A stretch of 35,507 bases of DNA from an uncultured Muribaculaceae bacterium (GCA_910578805.1 CAJTRS010000022.1:1-35507); one strand, 5' to 3'; positions 7,595 to 16,405 are shown, numbered from the stretch's first letter. The notes: a model not told the origin generated them from the sequence alone. Numbers and translations: made by a program.

Positions 7595-8353
7595 TTATGA
7601 TTTCAGGAAACTTTGAATCACAGCGGCAAACTGCCGCGGATTGTCAAGAAAACTATAATGACCGCAACCGGGAAAGCTCACCAACCCGGCCTCAGGTATG
7701 AGCCGCTCCATGATACGTGCGTCGCGCATAGGAGTGGCGGTATCGTTCTCTCCCCACACCAACAATGTAGGAGCTTTAATTCCGGGCATCACTCCACGCA
7801 GGTCCTCGTTGACCACCTTGCTGAGTATGGCTTTCATACGAGGCGACGCATTATTATAATCGTCAGAACCGCTGCGGGCACGGCGCGCAGCTATTATGGC
7901 CTCGGCTTTCTCCCGTCCATAAACCATACGGGTTAACCGCTTCATCAATTTATATGAATAAACCTTATAATAATACGACATCTTCCGCTTGGGCTTAACA
8001 CCGGCAGCATCAACGAGTATAAGTTTATCGACATCATTACGTGATGCGAACAGAATACCCACACGGCCGCCGAAAGAATGACCCAGCAGCACCGGCTTTT
8101 TCAAGCCTAACGATTGTGCGAACCGCTCTATAAGCCGGGTATAATGCTCTACGCCCCACACTTCGTCAGGTTCGGGAGTGTCTCCGAAACCCGGAAAATC
8201 CACATTATAAACCGTATGTGTCCGCGACACCACTGCGGCCACAGATGCCAGTGTGGAGTGGTTGCACCCCCACCCGTGCATCAGTATCGCGGGCGCGCCA
8301 CTTCCCTCCACCGAATAATGCAGAGGTATGTCGCCAATATTAATAACTTGCAT
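7595..8353 (-). CDS. Alpha/beta hydrolase of the murF-ddl operon
   Basis: A 252-residue single-domain alpha/beta hydrolase without signal peptide. The oxyanion region reads LMHGWGCNHSTL, the nucleophile elbow GHSFGG has Ser93, and Asp204 (VWGENDTATP) and His232 (PGCGHYSF) complete the triad. The long lid (about 120-180) is basic and Tyr-rich. The ATG at 8353 is chosen because a -7 promoter box lies 27 bases upstream, inside the longer open frame that reaches 8461. It is the first gene of a three-gene operon with murF and ddl, which suggests a cell-wall link, but the substrate is unknown; a peptidase or esterase acting on envelope material is possible. Confidence 0.85.
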   Translation of the reverse strand: MQVINIGDIPLHYSVEGSGAPAILMHGWGCNHSTLASVAAVVSRTHTVYNVDFPGFGDTPEPDEVWGVEHYTRLIERFAQSLGLKKPVLLGHSFGGRVGILFASRNDVDKLILVDAAGVKPKRKMSYYYKVYSYKLMKRLTRMVYGREKAEAIIAARRARSGSDDYNNASPRMKAILSKVVNEDLRGVMPGIKAPTLLVWGENDTATPMRDARIMERLIPEAGLVSFPGCGHYSFLDNPRQFAAVIQSFLKS

Positions 8354-8379
8354 AATGCAGTAACCGTTTATTACTGCGG

Positions 8380-8387
8380 CAAAGTTA
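8380..8387 (-). promoter_or_regulatory. -7 promoter box of the hydrolase-murF-ddl operon
   Basis: TAACTTTG on the minus strand fits TAnnTTTG. It lies 27 bases upstream of the ATG at 8353, in the divergent region with rmuC. A -33 element is not clear. A near-match for rmuC, TACCTTTA at 8420-8427 on the plus strand, lies in the same region. Confidence 0.5.
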
Positions 8388-8464
8388 CACATTAATGTTG
8401 AATTTACGCGGATTTTTTCTACCTTTACAAGATAATTAAAACCCATCGACAATACCTGCAATCC

Positions 8465-9790
8465 ATGACCGCAACAATAATCATATTGTCAGTGATATGC
8501 GTGGCCGCAATCATATATGCGGCATATGCCGCAGCTAAATGTTCGTCGCTGCGCCGTGACATTATCATATCTAACGAACGATGCTCCATGACCGAATCCG
8601 AACGTGACAAAGCGACAGCGCTATCGGAGGAGTCGATACGGCAGAATACGGAGCTACGGTCTGACAACGCACGGTTACAGGAAAGACTCACACAGTACAA
8701 CCGGGAGATCGAACGTCTAAATGCCATTGTAACTCAGAACACCCAGCAACACGAACTGCTGCTGAAGCAATCGGAAGCCAGCTTCCGGGTAATGGCCAAT
8801 GACATAATGCAACAGCACTCAGATACCATGCGCCGCCAGAATGAACAACGCCTAAGCGAGATTCTGGCTCCCTTGAAAGAAAACATAGACAGATTCCGCC
8901 ACGATGTTTCCGAATGCTACTCCACAGAAGCACGCGAACGGTTTTCGCTTCAAGAAAAAATAAAAGAGCTTATAGAGGCTAATGCGGCAATAGGACGTGA
9001 AGCGAAAGAACTGTCAACAGCACTGCGAGGTAACAGTAAGATACAGGGCGACTGGGGTGAAATGGTGCTTGAGACCATACTTGAGAATTCCGGTCTGAGA
9101 AAAGGAGAGGAATTTTCAGTACAGATGCAGAGCGACGAGACCGGCACAGCCCTTAAAGACGAATCAGGACGAGGTCTGCGCCCTGATGTGGTAGTCAAAT
9201 ATCCCGGACAGGACGGCGGCGTAATGGTCATAGATTCCAAAGTGTCACTGACCGCATTTGTTGATTATGTCAATGCCGATGATCCGTCAGAACGTGACCG
9301 CATGGGCAAACTGCATCTGAATTCAATAATAAAACACATCAACGAACTGGCCGACAAACGTTATCAGGACTATGTGGGAACAACCAGACTCGACTTTGTG
9401 ATGATGTTCATACCCAATGAAGCCGCCTACTCCGCGGCTCTGTCCTTAGACCCCACATTATGGCAGAAAGCCTACGACAAACGTGTGCTGATGGTGTCAC
9501 CGACACAACTAATAGGATCACTGCGCCTTATAAAACAACTGTGGAATCAGGACCGCCAGACACGCAATGCCATAGAGATAGCTGAAAAGTCAGGAATGAT
9601 GTACGATAAATTCGTTGGGTTCATAGCCGACATGGAAAAGATAGAGAAATCCATATCAGGAGCTCAGACAGCCTACTCAGAGGCCATGAAGAAACTGCGC
9701 GACGGTCGGGGCAATCTTATATCCCGTGCCGAAAAACTGCGAGAACTCGGCATAAAAAGCAGCAAACGCCTGCCTGAAAGCGAAGAATAG
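8465..9790 (+). CDS. rmuC: DNA recombination protein RmuC
   Basis: A 441-residue protein with an N-terminal membrane anchor (about residues 3-24), a long charged coiled coil (about 30-185, rich in Glu/Arg/Gln) and the RmuC domain (about 190-400). The domain shows GNSKIQGDWGEMVLETILE, LRPDVVVKYP, VMVIDSKVSLTAFVDY and MMFIPNEAAY, the hallmark segments; the D...DSK arrangement is that of a restriction-endonuclease-like fold. RmuC limits DNA inversion and rearrangement in E. coli. Length is normal. It stands alone between divergent and convergent neighbours: the sigma factor gene ends 27 bases downstream on the other strand. Confidence 0.94.
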   Translation: MTATIIILSVICVAAIIYAAYAAAKCSSLRRDIIISNERCSMTESERDKATALSEESIRQNTELRSDNARLQERLTQYNREIERLNAIVTQNTQQHELLLKQSEASFRVMANDIMQQHSDTMRRQNEQRLSEILAPLKENIDRFRHDVSECYSTEARERFSLQEKIKELIEANAAIGREAKELSTALRGNSKIQGDWGEMVLETILENSGLRKGEEFSVQMQSDETGTALKDESGRGLRPDVVVKYPGQDGGVMVIDSKVSLTAFVDYVNADDPSERDRMGKLHLNSIIKHINELADKRYQDYVGTTRLDFVMMFIPNEAAYSAALSLDPTLWQKAYDKRVLMVSPTQLIGSLRLIKQLWNQDRQTRNAIEIAEKSGMMYDKFVGFIADMEKIEKSISGAQTAYSEAMKKLRDGRGNLISRAEKLRELGIKSSKRLPESEE

Positions 9791-9817
9791 CTTTCGGCGC
9801 AGCCGGTAAGTTGAATG

Positions 9818-10324
9818 TCACTGAGGCCGGTAGTCGCTCAGTATATCGCGCAGACGCTGGCGGGCATAATATATTCGGCTTTTTACAGTCCCAACCGGAA
9901 GTTTCATATACACGGCGATCTCGGCATAACGGTAACCGGCCAGGTGCATGGAAAACGGTATGCGGTAACCGGCACTGAAACTGTTTATACAATTATACAC
10001 CTCATTCACCGTGTAACTGTTTTCAGGATCTGCCAATCCCGAATCCTGCGACAGATTAAGATGATAAAGGTCCTCGGTAGTATCGACATTGGTGGCATAT
10101 CTTACCGACCGCCGGTAATTATTGATAAAGATATTGCGCATTATAGTGAATAGCCACCCTTTCAGATTGGTATTCTCCTGATATTTGTCCTCGTTGTCAA
10201 GAGCCTTGAGTGTGGTGTCCTGAAGCAGGTCGTAGGCATCGGCCCGGTTGGAGGTCAGCACATAGGCAAAGTTGAGCAGATTGCTTTGCAGCGCCAACAG
10301 TTTATCCTGAAAATTCGTGTTCAT
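9818..10324 (-). CDS. ECF-type RNA polymerase sigma factor
   Basis: A 168-residue sigma-70 family protein of the extracytoplasmic-function size class. Region 2 covers about 10-75 (LLNFAYVLTSNRADAYDLLQDTTLKAL and NLKGWLFTIMRNIFINNYRR) and region 4 about 110-165, with the helix-turn-helix YRYAEIAVYMKLPVGTVKSRIYYARQRLRD. The linker (about 80-105) is acidic and short. The start at 10324 gives MNTNFQDKLLAL; 28 more codons upstream are open but hydrophobic and unlike the family. No anti-sigma gene or SusCD pair is adjacent, so control is by some unlinked factor or by transcription. A 7-bp inverted repeat lies in the leader (10337-10380). Targets unknown. Confidence 0.9.
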   Translation of the reverse strand: MNTNFQDKLLALQSNLLNFAYVLTSNRADAYDLLQDTTLKALDNEDKYQENTNLKGWLFTIMRNIFINNYRRSVRYATNVDTTEDLYHLNLSQDSGLADPENSYTVNEVYNCINSFSAGYRIPFSMHLAGYRYAEIAVYMKLPVGTVKSRIYYARQRLRDILSDYRPQ

Positions 10325-10336
10325 AACGGCAATAAC

Positions 10337-10380
10337 GGCTAAGATGATTAAAATAAAGGTATATACTGAAAACCTTAGCC
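10337..10380 (-). repeat. Inverted repeat in the sigma factor leader
   Basis: GGCTAAG at 10337-10343 and CTTAGCC at 10374-10380 are perfect inverse complements separated by 30 bases, between 12 and 57 bases upstream of the sigma factor ATG. They could form a leader hairpin or be two half-sites of an operator. Confidence 0.4.
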
Positions 10381-10515
10381 TTACTGACATTGTTTTGTTG
10401 GGAATCACCGTTTTAACGTTTTTGATACATCTTCACGTTTTCGCAAGGGGCTATGACCCCGAAAATGTTAAATAAATAAAATAGAGTATATGAATGTTAT
10501 TACAGAAAAAGTTAC

Positions 10516-10523
10516 TACATTTG
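10516..10523 (+). promoter_or_regulatory. -7 promoter box of the deaminase-ctpA-FTHF ligase operon
   Basis: TACATTTG matches TAnnTTTG and lies 25 bases upstream of the ATG at 10549, with no clear -33 element. Upstream, GGGG (10447-10450) and CCCC (10457-10460) form a small hairpin in the divergent region with the sigma factor gene. Confidence 0.6.
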
Positions 10524-10548
10524 CGCACCTAAAATATTTACGTGTTAA

Positions 10549-10977
10549 ATGGATAATCCGATAAAACAGGAGTTGCTCGACAAACGCTATCTGCGCATGG
10601 CCGCCATCTGGGCTGAAAATTCTTACTGCCGGCGCAGGCAGGTAGGAGCCATTCTTGTAAAAGGCCAGATGATCATATCAGACGGGTTTAACGGCACCCC
10701 GGCCGGATTTGAAAATGTGTGTGAGGACTCTGAAGGCATCACCAAACCATACGTGCTGCATGCCGAAGCCAATGCCATCTCCAAAGTGGCCCGTAGCAAT
10801 AATTCCTCACAGGGCTCCACCCTTTATGTAACGGCATCGCCATGTCTGGAATGTGCCAAGCTCATCATACAGGCCGGAATAGAGCGCGTGGTATTCAATG
10901 AACTGTATAGAATAACCGATGGCATAGAGTTACTGAACCGTGCCGGAGTTGAATGTGTGCACATCGAGAATCTCTAA
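10549..10977 (+). CDS. Deoxycytidylate (dCMP) deaminase family protein
   Basis: A 142-residue zinc-dependent deaminase. The zinc site is complete: His71 and Glu73 in HAEANAI (Glu73 is the proton shuttle) and Cys99 and Cys102 in SPCLEC. The N-terminal RYLRMAAIWAENSYCRRRQVGAILVK and the insert DGFNGTPAGFENVCED are typical of dCMP deaminases (ComEB type), which convert dCMP to dUMP for thymidylate synthesis. Length is normal. It begins the operon; ctpA starts eight bases after its stop. Cytidine deaminase or a related nucleotide deaminase is the alternative, but the insert favours dCMP. Confidence 0.92.
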   Translation: MDNPIKQELLDKRYLRMAAIWAENSYCRRRQVGAILVKGQMIISDGFNGTPAGFENVCEDSEGITKPYVLHAEANAISKVARSNNSSQGSTLYVTASPCLECAKLIIQAGIERVVFNELYRITDGIELLNRAGVECVHIENL

Positions 10978-10985
10978 GTAAACCT

Positions 10986-12629
10986 ATGAAACCTTTTTAT
11001 AAGCGCGCCTATGTATGGGCGCCTTTGATTATAGCGCTTGCCTTGACTTCGGGATTTATCGGCGCCAAATTTTTCGGTAACGGCTCTAATGACGAACGCC
11101 TGTCAAAACTGTCATCTGTAATTGAGATCATCGATGACAACTATGTAGATGTAGTCAACATCGACAGCCTGCTTGAAAAGTCACTCCCCGATCTTCTTGC
11201 CAAACTCGATCCCCACTCCGAATATATTCCGGCTACCGATCTGCAGACGGTCAATGAAGAACTCGACGGTTCATTCAGCGGTGTAGGCATATCGTTCAAT
11301 ATGCTCACCGACACCATCTCGGTTGTGGAAGTAATTCCGGGAGGCCCTTCGGAAAGAGCCGGACTACTTGCCGGAGACCGCATCATCACCATCAACGATT
11401 CCACTATCGACGCCTCTCAATGGAGCATGGAACAAGTGAGAAAATCACTCAAGGGCCCCAAAGGGACCAAAGTGAAATTGGGTATCAAGCGCAGCACTTC
11501 GCCCCAACTTCTCACGTTTGAAGTGATCCGTGGCGATGTACCCATGAATTCGGTAGATGCCGAATACATGCTTACACCGGAAACAGGTTATTTGAAAATC
11601 AACAAATTCGGACGCAACACATACTCCGAGTTTCTCACTGCCCTTGTCAAGCTAAAAGGACTCGGAGCCAAGGACTATGTGATAGACCTTCGTGGCAACG
11701 GCGGCGGCTACATGAACGTGGCCATACTTATGGCCAATGAATTTCTACCGGCAGGCAGCCCCATAGTGTCCACCCGCGGACGCATAATCGACAACGAATC
11801 CGGTATAGTGGCCGATGGCACAGGCTCCTTCTCCGAAGCACAGCTTGTAGTGCTGATCGATGAGTTCTCGGCCAGTTCGAGCGAGATATTCGCCGGAGCC
11901 ATACAGGACAATGACCGAGGACTCTTAATCGGGCGACGCTCATTCGGCAAAGGACTTGTCCAGAATCAGATTGCCCTACCCGACAGCAGTGCCGTGCGGC
12001 TCACCATAGCCCGCTACTACACACCGTCAGGACGTTGCATACAGAAAACATATACTCCGGGCAACCGCAAAAGCTACGGCAATGAGATTGTGGACCGTTT
12101 CTACAACGGAGAGGTGTATAACGCCGACAGCGTACATCTTGACAAGACTCATGCCTATTACACCCTGACAGGACGCACGGTCTATGGCGGAGGTGGCATA
12201 ATGCCCGACGTCTATGTACCGAACGACACAAGCGGAATATCTTCTTACTATATCAATGTGGTCAATGCCGGATTACTGCAAAAATTCGCTTTCACATATG
12301 CCGATGCCAACCGGTCCTCGCTACAGCGGGCCACCACCACCGATGAGGTGATAAAGATGTTGCCTTCCGATGACACACTGCTTCAGGAATTTGCCTATTA
12401 TACCAGAGTTACCGGAGGCATATCGCCACGATGGTACTACATAAACATTTCGCGTGACTTGATTGTTAACCAACTGAAAGCCTTGATTGCACGCGACGCC
12501 CTCGGCATGTCATCATACTATGAAGTCATCAACCGCAGCGACCGGTCGCTCAATCGAGCCATAAAAGAATTATCGGAGGGTAATGCGCAATTTCCCATTA
12601 TCCCCCGTGACACAGTCAACACGCATTGA
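10986..12629 (+). CDS. S41 family C-terminal processing protease (CtpA-like)
   Basis: A 547-residue periplasmic, membrane-anchored serine protease. A signal anchor spans about 10-30 (YVWAPLIIALALTSGFIGAKFF). A PDZ domain follows at about 95-180 (GSFSGVGISFN, VIPGGPSERAGLLAGDRI). The S41 domain lies at about 195-370, with the Ser/Lys dyad Ser299 (SASSSEIF) and Lys322 (SFGKGLVQ), plus a C-terminal region of about 170 residues. Such proteases trim C-termini of envelope proteins. The start at 10986 gives MKPFYKRAYVW; the frame opens 11 codons earlier inside the deaminase gene. It lies between the deaminase gene and the cyclo-ligase gene, seven bases before the latter. Confidence 0.92.
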   Translation: MKPFYKRAYVWAPLIIALALTSGFIGAKFFGNGSNDERLSKLSSVIEIIDDNYVDVVNIDSLLEKSLPDLLAKLDPHSEYIPATDLQTVNEELDGSFSGVGISFNMLTDTISVVEVIPGGPSERAGLLAGDRIITINDSTIDASQWSMEQVRKSLKGPKGTKVKLGIKRSTSPQLLTFEVIRGDVPMNSVDAEYMLTPETGYLKINKFGRNTYSEFLTALVKLKGLGAKDYVIDLRGNGGGYMNVAILMANEFLPAGSPIVSTRGRIIDNESGIVADGTGSFSEAQLVVLIDEFSASSSEIFAGAIQDNDRGLLIGRRSFGKGLVQNQIALPDSSAVRLTIARYYTPSGRCIQKTYTPGNRKSYGNEIVDRFYNGEVYNADSVHLDKTHAYYTLTGRTVYGGGGIMPDVYVPNDTSGISSYYINVVNAGLLQKFAFTYADANRSSLQRATTTDEVIKMLPSDDTLLQEFAYYTRVTGGISPRWYYINISRDLIVNQLKALIARDALGMSSYYEVINRSDRSLNRAIKELSEGNAQFPIIPRDTVNTH

Positions 12630-12636
12630 TGATATT

Positions 12637-13188
12637 ATGGACAAAGATCATATCCGACGCCATGTCAGAGCCCGAAAAGAACTCCTTGGAAATGACGAGA
12701 GACTACAGGCTTCTGACCGTGTGATGCAGCGGCTCGAACGGTTGGCGGCATTTTTGGTAAGCGAACATATACTCGTGTATCATTCGCTTCCCGACGAGCT
12801 CGGCACACACAACCTCCTTGAAAAATGGCACACCGGCAAGCGGTTTTATCTGCCGAGAGTCAACGGGGTCAATCTTGACATATTGCCCTACGAACAGACA
12901 GGCCTTGAAATAGGCTCATTCCACATAGAGGAACCTACAGGCAATGAGTTGCACGACATATCGGAAATGGATATGATCATAGTTCCTGCCGTGGCCTACG
13001 ACCGGCGCGGCAACCGCATAGGCCGTGGCAAGGGTTTCTATGACCGGCTGCTTGCCGACACTAAGGCATTGAAAATAGGGATAGCTTACGACTTCCAGCT
13101 GTTTGACGAGATATCCGCCTCCCCGCATGATGTGCCGGTGGATATAGTGATCACAGAATCACATACCATAGTAATACACCACACCTGA
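12637..13188 (+). CDS. 5-formyltetrahydrofolate cyclo-ligase
   Basis: A 183-residue cytoplasmic enzyme that converts 5-formyl-THF to 5,10-methenyl-THF with ATP. The N-terminal basic segment (DKDHIRRHVRARKELL), the central strand with FYLPRVNG and the signature RGNRIGRGKGFYDRLLAD, which forms the ATP/folate loop, are all present, followed by IGIAYDFQLFDEI and DVPVDIVITE. Length is usual. The ATG at 12637 lies seven bases after the protease stop; the frame extends 18 codons upstream inside the protease gene and is rejected. Its grouping with a dCMP deaminase fits one-carbon and thymidylate metabolism. Confidence 0.93.
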   Translation: MDKDHIRRHVRARKELLGNDERLQASDRVMQRLERLAAFLVSEHILVYHSLPDELGTHNLLEKWHTGKRFYLPRVNGVNLDILPYEQTGLEIGSFHIEEPTGNELHDISEMDMIIVPAVAYDRRGNRIGRGKGFYDRLLADTKALKIGIAYDFQLFDEISASPHDVPVDIVITESHTIVIHHT

Positions 13189-13231
13189 TTGCATTGGGTT
13201 ACACGCCTGTGTTTTTTGCGTCATCACAGCT

Positions 13232-13263
13232 ATTGTGTGGGGGGAAATTATGTAGTAAATTTG
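13232..13263 (+). promoter_or_regulatory. Promoter of the ABC-F gene
   Basis: TAAATTTG at 13256-13263 matches the -7 consensus exactly, and ATTG at 13232-13235 lies 20 bases upstream as a near-consensus -33 element. The ATG is 40 bases downstream, so the ABC-F gene has its own promoter. Confidence 0.7.
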
Positions 13264-13303
13264 CAGAGTATTTTTCCCCAATACCAAAAAATTCACACTA
13301 TCC

Positions 13304-15283
13304 ATGGTATCGATCCAGAACCTAAGCGTGGAATTCAGCGCAAAATCCCTCTTTGACAATATCAACTATGTGATCAACCGCAAGGACAAGATAGCCCTTG
13401 TGGGCAAGAACGGCGCCGGAAAGTCCACCATGCTCAAGATAATAGCAGGACTGCAGCAGCCAACATCAGGCTGCGTGGCCATACCGCAGGAGGTCACCAT
13501 AGGCTACCTTCCGCAGCAAATGGAGATCAACGACACCCTTACGGTGACACAGGAAGTGCGCAAGGCATTCTCCCACATCGATGAGATGAAACAGAAACTT
13601 GATAGCATCAACGATCAGCTTGCCACACGCACCGACTATGAATCTGCCGGATACCATGATCTTATCGACCGCCTCTCATGGCTTACCGAGAGGCTTGCCA
13701 TGGAGGAGAGTGACAACAGCGAGGCCGAAATGGAGAAGACCCTAATCGGATTAGGGTTCTCACGCAATGACTTCGACCGCCCGACAGCAGAATTCAGCGG
13801 CGGTTGGCGCATGCGCATCGAACTCGCCAAAATATTGCTTAAGCGCCCCGATGTGCTGCTGCTCGATGAGCCCACCAACCATCTTGACATCGAATCCATA
13901 CAATGGCTCGAACAGTTTCTTACCACCAAGGCCAATGCCGTGGTGCTCGTAAGTCACGACAAAGCTTTCATCGACAACATTACCAACCGCACCATAGAGA
14001 TATCGCTCGGAAAAATATATGACTACTCGGTGAACTATTCCAAGTACCTCATACTGCGACAGGAACGTCTCGAACAACAGATGCGCGCATACCAGAACCA
14101 GCAGAAACAGATACAGGACACCGAGGAATTCATAGAGCGCTTCCGCTACAAAGCCACCAAAAGCGTGCAGGTACAGAGCCGCATAAAGCAGTTGGCCAAG
14201 ATCGAGCGCATCGAAGTTGACGAGATCGACACATCTCATCTCAATCTTAAATTTCCTCCGGCTCCGCGATCGGGCGACTATCCGGTGATAGCCGACAATG
14301 TAGGGAAACGATATGGTGACCATCAGGTATTCGACCATGCCACATTCACCATAAAGCGCGGTGAGAAAGTGGCATTCGTAGGTAAAAACGGCGAGGGCAA
14401 ATCCACCATGGTAAAATGTATCATGAACGAGATAGACCATACGGGTACCCTCAAGACAGGCCACAATGTGAAGATCGGATATTTCGCTCAAAACCAAGCT
14501 CAGATGCTTGATGGCGAACTGACTGTATTTGACACCATCGACCATGTGGCCGTGGGTGACATACGCACCAAAATACGTGACATTCTTGGAGCGTTCATGT
14601 TTGGAGGAGAAGCCTCAGACAAAAAAGTCAAGGTGCTGTCAGGAGGAGAGAAAACCCGACTCGCCATGATCAGACTGCTTCTCGAACCGGTCAATCTGCT
14701 CATTCTTGACGAACCGACAAACCATCTCGACATAAAGACCAAGGATATACTCAAGCAGGCCATCAAGGATTTCAACGGCACTGTGATAGTGGTATCGCAT
14801 GACCGCGATTTTCTTGACGGACTTGTGGAAAAGGTATATGAATTTTCAGGAGGCAAGGTACGTGAATGTCTCGGAGGCATATATGAGTTTCTTGAGAAAA
14901 AGAAACTCGACTCCCTTGCCCAACTCGAATTGTCGAAATCGCCTACCGTATCATCGAAATCTCCGTCCGAAAAAAACAAGGAGAGCAATACTGCCCCACA
15001 ACCCGATAAGGCACCACGACTAAGCTATGCCCAGCAGAAAGAACGCGATAAAATAGTGAAACGGGCTCAGAAAAAAGTGGCTGATGCCGAAGCGGAGATA
15101 GCCCGCATAGAGGAAGAGATAGCACAAGTGGAAGCTACGCTCGCCTCCGGACAGTTCTGCAATGATACCATTGAGCTCCACACTTCACTGAAAAAGAAAT
15201 TAGACAATGCCATGAGTGTATGGGAACTCGAATGCATGAATCTCGAGGAACTGAACTCAGAACCGGGCACCAACAATCAGTGA
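13304..15283 (+). CDS. ABC-F family ATP-binding cassette protein
   Basis: A 659-residue soluble protein with two ABC domains and no membrane segments. The first has Walker A GKNGAGKST at 34-42, signature FSGGWRMR and Walker B LLLDEPTNHLD; the second has GKNGEGKST, LSGGEKTR and LILDEPTNHLD. The interdomain linker (about 240-315, RQERLEQQMRAYQNQQKQIQ... RFRYKATKSVQVQSR) is the P-site tRNA interaction motif type. A low-complexity Ser/Lys/Pro stretch and a C-terminal coiled coil (about 570-650) follow, as in Uup-like members. ABC-F proteins act on ribosomes, either in translation or in antibiotic protection. The coiled coil and housekeeping setting suggest a translation role, not resistance; this is inference. 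Its 3' end overlaps the opposite DUF4421 gene by 27 bases. Confidence 0.93.
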   Translation: MVSIQNLSVEFSAKSLFDNINYVINRKDKIALVGKNGAGKSTMLKIIAGLQQPTSGCVAIPQEVTIGYLPQQMEINDTLTVTQEVRKAFSHIDEMKQKLDSINDQLATRTDYESAGYHDLIDRLSWLTERLAMEESDNSEAEMEKTLIGLGFSRNDFDRPTAEFSGGWRMRIELAKILLKRPDVLLLDEPTNHLDIESIQWLEQFLTTKANAVVLVSHDKAFIDNITNRTIEISLGKIYDYSVNYSKYLILRQERLEQQMRAYQNQQKQIQDTEEFIERFRYKATKSVQVQSRIKQLAKIERIEVDEIDTSHLNLKFPPAPRSGDYPVIADNVGKRYGDHQVFDHATFTIKRGEKVAFVGKNGEGKSTMVKCIMNEIDHTGTLKTGHNVKIGYFAQNQAQMLDGELTVFDTIDHVAVGDIRTKIRDILGAFMFGGEASDKKVKVLSGGEKTRLAMIRLLLEPVNLLILDEPTNHLDIKTKDILKQAIKDFNGTVIVVSHDRDFLDGLVEKVYEFSGGKVRECLGGIYEFLEKKKLDSLAQLELSKSPTVSSKSPSEKNKESNTAPQPDKAPRLSYAQQKERDKIVKRAQKKVADAEAEIARIEEEIAQVEATLASGQFCNDTIELHTSLKKKLDNAMSVWELECMNLEELNSEPGTNNQ

Positions 15284-16405
15284 CAGAGACTCTATGGAAT
15301 TGGAAAACGCATACTTGCTGTTGAAGTAAAAACTTGCATTGACATTTCCTGTAAGGGTTGCGAAAAATGCCTTGTGGTTATAAAGCAACGCAAACCGCAA
15401 GGACAGATTGGAAGCCACTATGTCCCTGTCACCATGGGTTGATCCGCTGTAGGAATGCCGATAACCGAGCGACTGCAGACCGGTGACATTGACAAGCCAC
15501 CGCCGGGGGCGTATGGCGAAATTATATCCGTAACCACCAACCGCGCAATAGTCTGTGTATCTGAACCGGTAAATATCTTCGAGCGAAGGAAGATACGATT
15601 TCATATCCTGCGGCAACGAAGAGAAATCCATATCGATACGCTGATGATTGACCGAAAGCCCCACAATAGCACTTCCGGCACTTTTCAACTGATATTTTGA
15701 AAAACAATATGCCGCAGCCTGCGAATATCTTTTATTATTGATGAAATAATACAACTGGCCGATATATGAATTATGGCGTATGTCATTAAAATTGTACGAC
15801 ATACGTTTGCCACCATTGTATTTGCCGAAATGCGTGATGTAGGTATCACCTGTGGTGGAAGAGTAATCGAAGCTACCGTAAATCCGTGAAGATGTGAAAT
15901 TGAAATTCAGATTCTCACGATTACGCCCGGGACGTCCCAACAAGGTATTGACCTTTGCCGTATAACCCACACTCAAGGCCATGAAACTCAGATATACACC
16001 GACATCATTGTATATCTCCGAGCGTATGTGAAGCATATCGCGGGTGCGTGGTGAAAACAGAAGCATGTAACTCTCCATCCACGCATAGTTTTTAAGCATC
16101 ACTTTCCAGTTACGTCCGGTACCCACCACATAAGCGGAGTCATAGGAATTGAACACACGATCGCCCCAGTTATACACATTCACCACAAACCGTGGAAACT
16201 TCGGATAATTTATACCGGGATCATTTATGCGGCCGCCGTTGTCTATAAGCTGACGGTACCATGGCCTATCGTCTGCACCATTGACCGCTGTGGAATCACC
16301 CGAAACTGTTTCTGTAGCCAAAGGCTCCGCCCATACCTCTACAACATGAGCCATTGTCATAAAAGCGACAATGGCAACACGCCATATATGGGTCGAGACT
16401 TTCAT
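15257..16405 (-). CDS. DUF4421 family outer-membrane protein
   Basis: A 382-residue protein with a signal peptide (about 1-26, ending EVWA). The mature part is rich in alternating aromatic and polar residues (GRNWKVMLKNYAWMESYMLLF, DVGVYLSFMALSVGYTAKV, RIYGSFDYSSTTGDTYITHFG) and ends in Phe, as outer-membrane beta barrels do. The overall pattern, including the early FPRFVVNVYNWGDRVFNSYDSAYVVGTGRNW, is that of DUF4421, a Bacteroidetes family of unknown function. It follows the choloylglycine-hydrolase-family gene by 39 bases on the same strand and may share its transcript. Its 3' end overlaps the ABC-F gene. Confidence 0.85.
   Translation of the reverse strand: MKVSTHIWRVAIVAFMTMAHVVEVWAEPLATETVSGDSTAVNGADDRPWYRQLIDNGGRINDPGINYPKFPRFVVNVYNWGDRVFNSYDSAYVVGTGRNWKVMLKNYAWMESYMLLFSPRTRDMLHIRSEIYNDVGVYLSFMALSVGYTAKVNTLLGRPGRNRENLNFNFTSSRIYGSFDYSSTTGDTYITHFGKYNGGKRMSYNFNDIRHNSYIGQLYYFINNKRYSQAAAYCFSKYQLKSAGSAIVGLSVNHQRIDMDFSSLPQDMKSYLPSLEDIYRFRYTDYCAVGGYGYNFAIRPRRWLVNVTGLQSLGYRHSYSGSTHGDRDIVASNLSLRFALLYNHKAFFATLTGNVNASFYFNSKYAFSNSIESLSLIVGARF

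Noticed and set aside
13206..13220. Terminator between the FTHF cyclo-ligase and ABC-F genes (ACAC-GCCT-GTGT followed by T-run)
   Set aside because: The stem is only four base pairs, too weak to call despite the following T-run.
13760..14545. A 261-codon open frame on the minus strand
   Set aside because: It lies wholly inside the ABC-F gene, whose Walker and signature motifs are intact; the antisense translation has no recognisable features.
13304..15283. Antibiotic resistance ABC-F protein
   Set aside because: The C-terminal coiled coil and lack of resistance or mobile neighbours fit a housekeeping Uup-like factor better; sequence alone cannot prove either.
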